Source: Leuctra nigra
Taxonomy: Eukaryota > Arthropoda > Insecta > Plecoptera > Leuctridae
DNA: 64,000 nt
NCBI GenBank assembly: GCA_934045905.1
Contig: OW203770.1
Coordinates: forward strand, 806,001-870,000
Direction: 5' to 3'
Shown: piece after piece, positions 1 through 10,326 of the stretch
Layout of the letters: each line of letters begins with the position of its first letter
Numbering within the stretch: position 1 is the first letter of the stretch
Notes under the pieces: generated by a model
What the model saw: only the letters and a program-made list of their open reading frames with translations
What the model was told of the DNA's origin: nothing
The model's database searches: none
Program-made: the position numbers and the translations under genes

Positions 1-778
1 ATCTTCTGCAGGACAAAAATATAGGTGCCTAATATATTTGTTTATATAATTTTTTGTCCTAATGAAGATTTTGATATTGAAAACGAAACTGTTTACAGAT
101 TATTTTAAATATAAAACATGACGCAATATCCCAAAACTTTGAATTGCTTAATATTAGTAACTTCATGAATCATTAAAAACAGGTACTATGCTAGCGCTTC
201 TGGTAAGAGCAAATGGCAGTGAACAAGCCGATTGACAGAACAAACCTCGCAAGTTTTAATTAAAATTCAAGTTTCAATTCTTAATAAAGCAGGTGACACC
301 TCAAACAAAAAGCTTAACCGAAAATAATATAAAACTTATAAGTAAATAAATCAAGGGCGTATCCAGGATGAAATTTCAGGGGGTAGGGGGGGGGGGGGGA
401 CATTACGAATATTTTGAAAAATCACAGTGAAAAGCAGGGGGTTTGGGGGCACAGTCCCCGAAGGTCTTTTATTTAGGTGCAATTTTGAATCGCAGTGGGG
501 AATTTTAAATGACAAAATATTCAAAAATGGATCCAAGAGGTTTAAGAATACGTACAATATTTATTGTACACATTATAATATGCAAGTCCGGGGCGCACAG
601 CCCCAGAAATATTTTGGAGTTTTAACACAATTCTAACCATTTTGGAACGTTTTTGACATGATCTGTCTATTTTTAAGTGTATTTTTCACATTTTAAATGT
701 GCTTATTTTCTTAGATAAATACCTACCTACCTATAATATATTTTTTGAAATACAAATTGAAAATGTTCAACAGACCAG
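1..778. other. no gene seen; left flank of zinc-finger gene
   Basis: AT-rich sequence with a G-run at about 380-401 and no supportable ORF. The 14-base string GAACAAACCTCGCA near 246 recurs at 790-803, at the edge of the zinc-finger exon, so a degenerate copy or the start of a further exon may lie here. I could not build a zinc finger from it. Confidence 0.4.
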
Positions 779-993
779 TCAATTGCCCGAACAAACCTCG
801 CAGATGAAGTCGCGCGCCACCTCCTGCTTCTCTCCGTGCTCGGAATGCGTCGCGACGTGCCTGCGCAGGTCGCGCAGGCCGAAGTACTGCTTCTCGCAGT
901 GCGGACACTTGTGCTTGCGGATGTGCGTGAGGAAGTGTTCCTTCAGCGCGGCCTCGTCCGCGCACTGCACTCGGCACAGCTTGCACTTCAAAC
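779..993 (-). CDS. C2H2 zinc-finger gene, exon 3 (possibly last)
   Basis: Third exon of the zinc-finger gene whose upstream exons are 4118-4438 and 7359-7863. The intron ends ...GCGCAG before position 993, and the first two bases complete a glycine codon begun by exon 2, so the phases match. It encodes two full C2H2 fingers (starting LKCKLC and HKCPHC, each ending H-x3-H) and the beginning of a third, FICEVC. Two endings are possible: the frame stops at TGA 779-781 just after that half finger, or the exon ends at 797 where GAG|GTTTGT could be a donor and the finger is completed outside the window. If it stops here the protein has about 346 residues. Probable nuclear DNA-binding protein; target unknown. 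Confidence 0.7.
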
Positions 994-1196
994 CTGCGCA
1001 CATTGCAGAGTAGTTTATATCTTAACTATTATGAAATACATTTACCTACCTATTTAATAATAGACATTAATTTTCAGTAAAATTATACGCTTTTTCATAC
1101 TTTCTTCGGTCTACCATATGGTCACATAAATTTTTTTTTGTTTGCCCTAAAACAGTAATTGGCAGAAAAACACTATTATTTTGAAACATTGAGATA

Positions 1197-1824
1197 ATAG
1201 ACCAAAACATAAACTAAACGCGCATGCCCAATCCGCCATTTTCTCTTCCAGCTATGTGTGACATTCAGGCAAGGCACTTATATGTCAATCGTATAACGAT
1301 AGTTCAGTAAAAGTTATAATTACATCGCGAAATAACAGAATTGATGCTTACCTCAGTGTCAACATTCAAATACAATCGGCATATTTCATTTCAGCACATA
1401 TTCATACACATTCTTGTGAAAACTAGATGTCTATTCACCAAAATCACCATTTGACAAACGCATTTTTTTTATCACGGTCTTCTGAACCGTTCCCTTTCTG
1501 AATGAGCTCATTCAGAAAAGTTTCAGAAAGCCGTGATAAAAAAATGCGATATGTCAAATGGTGATGTTGGTGAATAGACATCTAGTTTTCACAAGAATGT
1601 GTATGAATATGTGCTGAAATGAAATATGCCGATTGTATTTGAATGTTGACACTGAGGTAAGCATCAATTTCTGTTATTTCGCGATGTAATTATAACTTTT
1701 ACTGAACTCATTAAGATTGACATTTAAGTGACTTGGAACATGCGCACTAAAGAGTGGTCACACATAGTGACACGCCCTTTTTTAGTTCGCTTTGAGGGCG
1801 CCACTAGTTTATGTTTTGGTCTAT
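1197..1824. mobile_element. foldback MITE, TIR ATAGACCAAAACATAAACT
   Basis: Ends are a perfect 19-bp inverted repeat (1197-1215 and 1806-1824). Inside, about 210-bp arms (1290-1500 and 1505-1715) are near-perfect reverse complements around a centre near 1505. There is no coding capacity. It lies in intron 2 of the zinc-finger gene. The motif TTTTGGTCTAT recurs near 45215. Confidence 0.8.
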
Positions 1825-2037
1825 TCGATTTCATTCGATGTTGATCCTTATGACAGTGACCGGATTCCATCAGAATGGAATCAGAGCTAGCCATGTAGTA
1901 AGTTTTAAAATGGTGTATAGGAGACGTTAATTTTCCGTAAATTTTCCGCTTTTTTAATACAAATACTGTTCCGGCGGTCTAACGTGATAATTCAAATTGT
2001 ATTGAAGAGTTAATATTTCTGCTGTTTCCTGCACTTT

Positions 2038-3362
2038 TTGAGCGAGCGAAGCGAGCGTCTCCATTTGGCTCTTTTGGCACGGACCTCTGTTTTTTTTTTT
2101 TTTTTTTTTTTTTTTTTTCTGTTACTGACGATATACAGGTCAGAGTTTTTCTTCGATCGAGCTGAAATTTTGCACACATGTACGTAACATTTCTGATTGT
2201 TGCAGACCCTAATTTTTTTGAAATCCATTGATTGGTTCAAATTTAAAAAAAATTAACTTTCGATTGGTTGTTTTGATCAAATTGAAATTTTGACAAGTCA
2301 TTACCCCCAACATTGTACCCAATCAAACAAAGTTTCAGCCAAATCCTCCCATTGGTTAAAATTTAAAACCATCTTTCCTGTGTTTTTAGAAATTTAAACT
2401 ATAACCGATTGAACGATCAACTTATAACTTCGCATGATGGTTGGGTCCAACATTATCTGCATTTTTGACAATTTTCATACTAATCTGTGTTTAAATCCAA
2501 ACGTTATTGACATTTTACGGACTATTAGCGTGTTGGCTGTCAAATTCACGGCGACTTCGACTCTTCAGTTCAAGGCAAGGTAGTTAGAGCAGAAACTTTC
2601 AAACGCAAATGAAACTGATAATGACCGTTCAACAGTCGATCTGATATTGTGTAGACACACTTATATCATATGAGTGGTCTCAGGTATATTTTTTGAAGGA
2701 GATCCTGTGATTTTTGAAAATTAACACGGAACAGTTCAATCATAAAGGTTCAATTGATCAACTTAAAGCTTTGCATGGTTATTTGGACCAATATTTTAGG
2801 AATGTTTTGAGATTTCTATACAAATCTGTGGCGAAATTTTAGAATTATTGGCTTTTAATGACATTTTCGATAGACAGAATTTCGGTTCGAGGTGTTGCGC
2901 GTATCCGTGCTCGCTCATCAACGCGTTACTCAGATTCATTGGTTAAAATTTAAATAAATATCTCCTGATAGGCTGAAAAATGAAAACGGTCTTCGATAAT
3001 TCTGATCAAACTCATATTTTGCATGATCATTAAGACCAATATTGTCTCTTATTTTACAAAATTTCATCCCAATCAGTTAAGAACGTATGAAGTTATTTAC
3101 ATTTTTAATATCTGTCAGTAATGAAGTATCGAAATGAATGTTTTCCAGTGCCAATTGAAAATTGATTCTGATTTGCTTTATGAACCAGGTGCTTAGATGC
3201 TATTTTAAAGTTTCGATGAAAAGCATACACTTTTAAGTTGATATCATAATCAATTCCATATGGATGTATATGTTTTCTGTGCGTTGTGTACGCATTTCCG
3301 GTTCGAGAATTTGCACGTACCCGTGCTCGCTTATCAACGCGTTACACTGAGCGTTTTCCTAG
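2038..3362 (+). repeat. dispersed repeat family A (composite copy)
   Basis: Starts TTGAGCGAGCGAAGCGAGCG, has a T-rich run, and ends GAGCGTTTTCCTAG followed by T. An internal copy of the 3' motif (CGTGCTCGCTCATCAACGCG, about 2908-2927) shows that two copies are joined or nested. Related copies lie near 5.2, 16.4, 20.6, 32.3, 33.2, 47.4, 53.7 and 55.0 kb. No ORF. The ends resemble a non-autonomous Helitron/Helentron (see findings). Confidence 0.75.
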
Positions 3363-3389
3363 TATCCTACTAAAAAACACTATGAGATT

Positions 3390-3700
3390 GGGTGACAAGA
3401 ATCAAGACTACATCCTGCTGAGAATGTTTTTTCAGTGGTTTTCCCTCAGCTAAAAAGCAAATGCTTGGATGTTCTTCCAATATTACCACTGATATTGAAG
3501 CACAACTATGTAGGTACCTATAATGACTATTATGAATAACTTAGGAAGAAATATAGGTAAACGGTGAAGAGGTGAAGCAGCTGAAGAGAAGAGATGGATG
3601 TATGGAAGATCAACGACTCGATTGTTGAATACAGACCAATTGTGTACCTATTTTATGTGCTCAATAAATTACATTATTATATTATTATTAATTGTAGTAC
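3390..3700 (+). mobile_element. 5'-truncated LINE, 3' UTR only
   Basis: About 305 bp nearly identical to the 3' UTR after the LINE fragment at 49140-49710 (compare 49725-50010), including GCAAATGCTTGGATGTTCTT and the final CTCAATAAATTACATTATTA. It ends in a short ATT-rich tail, as expected of a strongly 5'-truncated non-LTR insertion. Confidence 0.85.
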
Positions 3701-3805
3701 TAAAAATTGCAGAAATCAACTTTCCTAACGTTTAACGTTTTTTAATAAAAAATTAAAAATTTACATTTAAATTTATAGAAAAATATGCCTGGATAATTTT
3801 CCACT

Positions 3806-4102
3806 ATTCATGCTTTGCACGTGACGTCATCTCATTGTTGCGCGGCCATTTTGGGGATACATGTCAGAACGGCTGTCAATCTGTTTTTCAGTACTTTTTG
3901 ATATTATTTATGGTTTACCTGTGCAATTGTAAGCTGCAGAAGAAGTTCTTATAGGTATAAAACCACTTATTTACAAACTATCTTTGACTATAACCGATAA
4001 TAATTAGTTTAAATCGAATTGACAGCTATCACCAATATGGCCGAAAATATACTTTTTTACATTGTTAATGTAAAACAAAAGACGCACGTGCAAAGCATGA
4101 AT
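3806..4102. mobile_element. MITE, TIR ATTCATGCTTTGCACGTG
   Basis: A perfect 18-bp terminal inverted repeat (3806-3823 and 4085-4102) encloses about 300 bp of non-coding DNA. Its right end is only about 10 bp from the splice donor of zinc-finger exon 2 (donor 4112-4117 on the minus strand), so it sits at the very start of intron 2. Confidence 0.75.
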
Positions 4103-4117
4103 TGAAACCTGACTCAC

Positions 4118-4438
4118 CCTCTATCAGCGGACTCGCTGCTTCTTCATTCTCCGCTTCACTTGGACGTACGTCTTGATCCACCTCCGACTTGACTGCAACT
4201 TCAGCGTCTTTCCGATCCTCTTCCGGAGCTTCCATCCTCGGCCGGGGATTGACCAGTGGCGTCACGATCTGGTGCACGTGCAGCTTGTGACGTATCAGAG
4301 TGGGTTTGTGTCCGAACGTCTTGTGACAGACGTCGCACTCGTGGGGTCGCTCCTTCGTGTGCGACACCATGTGGTACTTGAGCTGGTTGTTACGAGCGAA
4401 CTTCTTCGAGCAGATCGAACATTCGAACTTCTTCACGC
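4118..4438 (-). CDS. C2H2 zinc-finger gene, exon 2
   Basis: Middle exon of the minus-strand zinc-finger gene. It is bounded by acceptor TTTCTCCAG before 4438 and donor GTGAGT at 4112-4117. Its first two bases complete the glycine codon begun by exon 1 (linker H-T-G-V-K-K-F), and it leaves one base for exon 3. It encodes two C2H2 fingers (FECSIC...H-x3-H and HECDVC...H-x4-H), then about 50 residues without fingers, rich in Glu, Asp and Ser, which look like a disordered acidic spacer before the fingers of exon 3. The half next to the acceptor is duplicated upstream at 4809-4975. Confidence 0.8.
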
Positions 4439-4559
4439 CTGGAGAAACAGAACAAGTTGATGTGAATGATTTTGGATGATTTATAAAAATAAAAGCGTAA
4501 GCGTAAAAGCCTACTCGAGGAGCTGCAATGCATTGCGATGTTAGAATGTTCCTTTTGAA

Positions 4560-4790
4560 ATTTTTTTCTAGAATTCTTGAAAAAATTTGACAATTTTTTC
4601 AAGAATTTTTAAAAAAAAATTAAAAAAATCTAGAATGGTTGAAAAAATTTGATGATTTTTTTCTAGAATGGTTGCAAAAATCTGATGATTTTTGCCAAAA
4701 TGTTGATTTTTCTCAATTTTACATTTTTCAACAATTCAAGCAAAAATCATCAGATTTTTTCAACCATTCTAGAAATCATTCCGTGCTTTT
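4560..4790. repeat. AT-rich palindromic tandem motif
   Basis: Repeated variants of TTTTTCTAGAATGGTTG and GAAAAAATTTGATGATTTTT alternate in both orientations, forming a local inverted/tandem array inside intron 1 of the zinc-finger gene. Non-coding. Confidence 0.5.
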
Positions 4791-4808
4791 TCTCTCAGTC
4801 CCTCAAAC

Positions 4809-4975
4809 TTCTTGACTCCTGCAAGAAACAGGATGGGAATGATTACGACTCCTTCGTGTGCGACACCATGTGGTACTTGAGCTGGTTGTTACGAGCGAAC
4901 TTCTTCGAGCAGATCGAACACTCGAACTTCTTCACGCCTGGGAGAAACAGGAAAGGTGATGCGAATGATTTTGAC
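4809..4975 (-). pseudogene. partial duplication of zinc-finger exon 2
   Basis: Bases 4849-4975 repeat 4350-4475 almost exactly. They cover one complete finger (FECSIC), the acceptor and the adjoining intron. A third, shorter copy of the acceptor region lies at 4809-4847. The duplicate keeps an acceptor-like CAG and an open frame for about one finger, but the second finger, the acidic tail and the donor of exon 2 are missing. It is probably a non-functional tandem duplicate; use as an extra exon is not excluded. Confidence 0.7.
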
Positions 4976-5169
4976 CGTTAATGTTGCACGGAGATTTATA
5001 GCGTCAATTATTAGTACCTAATTAATCACATAATTATATTGGAGGTTTAATAAAACTTGATATTAGACTCATCACAAAATATATCTATCACAGTTTAAAA
5101 AAGTGTAACATAATTATTAATTACCTAGGTACCAGAACAACATACACCATACTTGAATATAACTGTCAA

Positions 5170-5487
5170 CTCTAAATTTTGCTCTAAATTTTGCTGAAAC
5201 TTTTTATGATTGGGTAAAATGTTGGTTGCAATGACTTTGCTAAATTTCAAATTGAGCAGAGCAACCAATCGAAAGATTTTTTTTTTAAACTTGAACCAAT
5301 CACAGGAGCTCGTTCAAAAACGATCCCAGGGACCGCATAGATTACGTTAGCAAATGTGCAAAGTTTCAGATCGATTGAATTTGTGGTTTAACCTGGGCTG
5401 TGCGGACAAAAAAAAACAAACAGAGAAAAAAACACACAGAGAAAAAGCCATAAGAGTACCGTGGTGACGCTCGCTACGCTCGCTCAA
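5170..5487 (-). repeat. family A repeat, truncated
   Basis: Contains the family's internal blocks (GATTGGGTAAAATGTTGGTT, AACGATCCCAGGGACCGCAT) and ends GACGCTCGCTACGCTCGCTCAA, the reverse complement of the family start. The CCTAG end is missing. Confidence 0.7.
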
Positions 5488-5655
5488 TAAAAAATGTAAT
5501 TCATCATGAGTGACACACATTCCATCAAAAGGAATTTTTATTTACTACTCAAGGGTCCTCTGATACCTAATTTAACATAAGAGTGTGGAGCCGTTTCAGC
5601 AAATGCTGTGAAAAATTCAACAATGGGATTTATCATCGTAGATTTAACTTGTACC

Positions 5656-6066
5656 AATAGACAACATCACAAACCTACTTCGCATGCGCGGAAACCATAA
5701 TATGGCCGTGCATTTGGGGCGTGTCTAACCTGCACAGTCTTCAGCTCCAGAGCAGAATGCTCGCCTCTCATTGGCTGAGGAGCGTAATTCAAAAGGAAAT
5801 TCACCATTATCTCATTAATTGACCGGGAAATGTCCCGATATTATATTTTATTCGTAATTATTGGATATGTTTACATCTAAGAACAAGTTGTTCGAATAGT
5901 TTTCATTTATTCAATGTCGTACAGACTTGAATTTATACAGTATCATATGAGATTATACAGACTACGCGTAGAGACTGCAGGTTGGATTGAACCAGTTACC
6001 CGATAGGCAATGCGCGCCGATATTTCTCCCGCCAGAGAGCTCTGATAGTTTATGATGTTGTCTATT
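5656..6066. mobile_element. MITE, TIR AATAGACAACATCAYAAAC
   Basis: Inverted ends at 5656-5674 and 6048-6066 match at 18 of 19 positions. The 410-bp body is non-coding. It lies in intron 1 of the zinc-finger gene. Confidence 0.7.
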
Positions 6067-6164
6067 CTAAAATGTGCAAAATATCTTAAACTTTGACAAC
6101 GTTGTAAGAAGAATGGAATGAAATCCCACTAAACACAATACCTGTTGCCCTGGGTCACCTCATT

Positions 6165-7199
6165 AAAGGACAGGTTCCATGCTCGCAAGCTAAAGTAGGA
6201 CCTAATAGCATGAATTAATACACCTAGACAGGGATAGATATCGCCGTATCAATTACATGCTAAACGACAGTCCCTATCCGTGTCCTGTTTTCAAATAAAA
6301 TTCACAGAAATAAAACATGGCCGACCACTAAAAGCCAAATAGTATGAGTTTTCTCGTCAAGCTGACACAATGCCTACACCAATATATTTCCAAAACATGA
6401 TGTATATAGGAGCGATAATACAATATCGACTTAATTAAACCAGACAAACCTTAATAAACAGCTTATGTACAGAGAAAGCCATGTCAACACGAAGGCGGGT
6501 TTTCAGATTCTTAAATATGGACGGAAAAATTGAATAGTTTCATTCTGATGTCTTGCTAATTTACATATTTACTCTCTGCTTCATGGGCAATGAAATAAAC
6601 ACTGATTCTTCTTCTTTGGCGTGGGAGTATTCACAGTATTGTCAGTTATTTTACGGATGAAGAAACAATTAAAGAAATTACAATACGACAAAAGCACATA
6701 AAATATGTCAAAACATTTTTGTATCAGCTGTTTCAATGAAGTGACTTTCAGAAGGCTGTGGTTTATATTACTTTTACTGCATGCATGAAAACTGCGTGAA
6801 AACGAAAGTAGAAATGTTTAGAAGGCTAAGGTGAACCAGATAGTTCAAATGAAACGCGAAGTTATCTATCCCTGTATAGGTGTATTAATTCATGCTAATA
6901 GTATCTAGAAGTAGACCAAAACTAAAATGACCACGCAGATTCGTGGATATTTAAAAAAAAATACAGTCCATCTGAAATCCGTTCACTGTAAGAAAATTGA
7001 GAGAAACGACTTGAGCTCAACAGAAGATTTCAATGTCGTCATTATTACAGTGAATGGATTTTATTGGAGTTTTGGTGTGACGTTTACACTCAAATAATCT
7101 GAACCTTTTGCACGCCAATAGACACAATAAGCGTGTCTAATCTTATCAGGTAGGTAGGTATCTAATTTTCAATACAGAACCAAAACAGAACCTGTCCCC
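6165..7199. mobile_element. nested foldback element
   Basis: Outer short inverted repeat AGGACAGGTTC (about 6167) and GAACCTGTCC (about 7189) surround an inner 35-bp inverted repeat at 6206-6240 and 6863-6897 (TAGCATGAATTAATACACCT and its reverse complement). This may be one MITE with two stacked TIRs or one element inside another. Non-coding. Confidence 0.6.
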
Positions 7200-7358
7200 T
7201 CCACTTCGTCAAACTATCTCACAAATCACGATACGAACCCCTTAGTTCACCTAATCGTTTAGGTAATACATAAATTATGGACTGCTTACTTAGTTAATGC
7301 ACGGGCGCTGACTACTTTCCGATGAACTGAGACTAAAAGTAAGCATCATTCAACGTAC

Positions 7359-7863
7359 CTGTGTGCAGTTTGACGTGACCCCTCAAAGCGGAAGTATTGC
7401 TGAAAGTCTTGCCGCATTGCGTGCACACGTACGGTGTTTCACCCGTGTGTCGTCTCTCGTGATTCTTCAACAGTCCACTCGTAGCGAAAACCGACGAACA
7501 GTAACTGCAAATAAACGACTTTGTTTCTTCAACAGTTTGCTTGCTCTCTTCGCTGTTTTCTCCGACTGTGTCGTGAACTTTCACATGTCGAAGAAAGTGT
7601 TGGTTGCTAGAGAAGACTTTCTCGCAGTGCTGACATTTGTGTGACTTCTTCTTATGTATGCGGATATGGGAACGAAGTTGGACTTTGTCGCGGCATTCTT
7701 TTTGACAAAACTCGCAATGTAGCTTCGACACTTTTTCTTCCGGCTTGGAGGAGTTCTCTGGAAACTCTTGGAGATCTTCTTCTTCTTCATTGTCACTGAT
7801 TGGTTCAACTTTAATTACAATCTCCTCGACAGTGTCTCTGTTCTCGAAAATAGGGACATCCAT
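7359..7863 (-). CDS. C2H2 zinc-finger gene, exon 1 (start of protein)
   Basis: First coding exon of a zinc-finger protein. The first ATG in frame is at 7863 (protein begins MDVPIFENRD); upstream in-frame codons begin with TTG and were not used. The N-terminal 45 residues are acidic and contain an I-K-V-E-P motif, which resembles a SUMO-acceptor site and is common in insect zinc-finger proteins. Four C2H2 fingers follow (LHCEFC, HKCQHC, FICSYC, YVCTQC), the second and third separated by a Ser/Glu-rich spacer. The exon ends CACACAG|GTACGT, a very good donor, one base into the linker glycine codon that exon 2 completes. With exons 2 and 3 the gene has eight complete fingers plus half of a ninth. 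Confidence 0.85.
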
Positions 7864-8205
7864 GACGGGAAAGTCCAAGAATTCTAACCTTAAATTTTAA
7901 ATAAGATCAAACTCTACGAAAAGTAGACACGTACTTAGTTTAATTTACCTCAGACTGTTAGTACATACGAATTGTAAACATAATCTTGATAACTTTTACC
8001 CCTACGGAGATGAAAACACAATATATTTTACATTTTGTTGACGTCAAGTGACAGTGACAGTCCAAAGAAAGTTCAATGACATTGAAAAGTAGTAGTGTGA
8101 AATTGGCAACTTCATTTCATGGAGTCGCACAGGCGCCAAATGAACGAAATTTCAAAATCACCAGGAAAAAGAATCCAAAGAATAAAATCCAAAGGTAGTA
8201 CCTAT
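7864..8205. other. 5' flank of the zinc-finger gene
   Basis: No ORF of interest. Presumed 5' UTR and promoter of the minus-strand zinc-finger gene. I see no clear TATA box, but there is a GTCAAGTGACAGTGACAGTC direct-repeat motif near 8043. Confidence 0.3.
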
Positions 8206-8390
8206 AGTGACCAGCAGTCGATCTGTGGATTGGAAAAGGGTCATTTTATTTTCCCGTCCCCTACTTTACCTGCGTGCGCACCATGCCCCATTGTTATGCG
8301 GAACCTTCTCTTGGGTTGAGCTCACTAAGGGGTTCGTAAAATACCTGTTTTTCAAGAAAATCCCAATCCACAGATCGGTTGCGGGTCACT
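8206..8390. mobile_element. short MITE, about 185 bp
   Basis: Inverted ends AGTGACCAGCAGTCGATCTG (8206 on) and the imperfect reverse complement ending CAGATCGGTTGCGGGTCACT (to 8390), with GATCTGTGGATTGG exact in both arms. Non-coding. Confidence 0.7.
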
Positions 8391-9769
8391 TTAGTTTTAA
8401 TTCATAAGTAGGTAGGCTACACCATTGCACTCTAGCCGTTTACTGGGTTGGGAAGCAGAGGGAAGATATAAAAGTGTAAACTATTTTGTTCATATGAATA
8501 GATGAAATTTATTCCAGGATAAAAATGGTCTTTGAAAGTGTATTTTCTACAGCAAAGATTCATAAAATATCTTGATACGGTTTCTTAAAAATGAATTACA
8601 TTTTACTTTATCTATATAATAATTGACACATTGTAAAGTAGTAAATATTTCGTATTATTCATTCTATTTTCCACAGAACAATGCAAAATAATAAAATGTA
8701 AGAATATCTACGAAACATGCAGATCAATATTATATTGATAGTGATGAATTAGGTCAACCTAGGTAATTGGAAATAAACATTTAATATTTTCATAATATTT
8801 TAAAAATTATTTTCTTGAAAACATTTTAATTAACCAAATCAAAAAATCTATAATAAAATCTATACAAAAAAACTACAAAAAATCTAAAAAATCAAAAAAA
8901 TTAAAAAATACAAAAAATCTACAAATACAAAAAATCTATAATAATTGGTCCATTGTTTAAATATCAACAACTTCTTACTGTCGTCTGTGGAATTGATGAA
9001 GGAAAACATTCATTGTAACGTTTCATAATACAAAATTTCAAATATCACAATGTCTGCTCAGTAGATAACAAGGTATGAAAAGCTTTTAACAATTTTTATA
9101 CAAAAAGTTGGTACACAATAATTGTCATATTTCATTGGGGGGGGGGGCGGGGGGGCACCAGAGGGGGGATTGTGCCCCATCCCCCCCCCCCCCCCCCCCC
9201 CTTCCTAAGCACCTGCCGAAAAGGGAATGTCATAAACATTCGCAAGTCATTCTTTATAAATCACGAGAGAAAATTGGCACAGAGGAAAATAGCATTACAA
9301 GAAATGACTTTTATGAATGCATATTTTATATTTCTCAAGCGATAAGTGTTATCATTTTGACAATTACAAATTCCCTGCAATAAAATTTCATGAGATTTCT
9401 ATTCTCAATGCAAACGACTGATTGACACTAGCCACTATAGTGCCCAAATGTCATTGGTCATTTTACTACCATTTACTCCCATATACTGTATGGCTTGTGC
9501 CGATATAAATTGGAAAATTTACTACCTTTTTGTAATACTTTCTACAACTGTTCTGCCATACTCATACCATAGTGGCACACTTTTACACTAATTATTTGAT
9601 ATTAGTCATACATTTAACATTGGATTTCATGACTGAAAGTTCATAAAATAGTATTAATATCACACATCACAACATGTCCTTGAACCGTATTGGCTGGAAA
9701 ACACGATTATATTGAAAACTTAAGATAACTCCGGTGTTTTCTGCACTTTTATGCCATGGTAAACACTAT
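8391..9769. other. intergenic, no gene seen
   Basis: AT-rich, with a low-complexity ATCTAnAAAAAA run at 8850-8940 and paired G-run and C-run tracts at 9137-9200. ORFs across the G/C tracts are artefacts of the homopolymers. Confidence 0.4.
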
Positions 9770-9940
9770 AGGCCGATGCACAATTGACGCGGACGGACGA
9801 CGTGGACGGACGACAGAGACGGATACGATGTTTAGGTATGACATATTCACTCTGCTGTTCACAATTCGGACGCGGACGGACGACGACCTTAATATTGTAT
9901 CCGTCCGCGTCGTCCGTCAGCGTCAATTGTGCATCGGCCT
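9770..9940. mobile_element. 171-bp MITE with 21-bp perfect TIR
   Basis: Perfect inverted ends beginning AGGCCGATGCACAATTGACG (9770-9790) and its reverse complement at 9920-9940. The interior repeats CGGACGGACGACG on both strands, so most of the unit can fold back on itself. Compact enough to be a recent insertion. Confidence 0.8.
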
Positions 9941-10326
9941 TTAGTCAGTCATACAAACTGCAGTAGGTAATTAACACTAAAAAAAATAAAATACACATTG
10001 TAATATAACTATATCAAATAACATAAACTCAATGAATGAAAGAACTAATCGAATAACAAATGACACAACAAAGATTTAAAATTTTGAATACCATTATGTT
10101 GCCTTAAATTAACTGGCAGGTGGATTAATAAAACATTTTAAGTTTCTAAATTTCAAACTCTTTTCAAATAACCGAATGCAAGGTCCACTAAAACCCAGAG
10201 AATCACAAAAAACACTAGTAAAACACTAGTTTCTAATGGAGAACAGGTGCTATTGTTTCCATTTTGTATATGCTGTTTGTTGGAAGTTTCTAACACATCT
10301 TATACTCAATGAATTCGGGACCCAAA

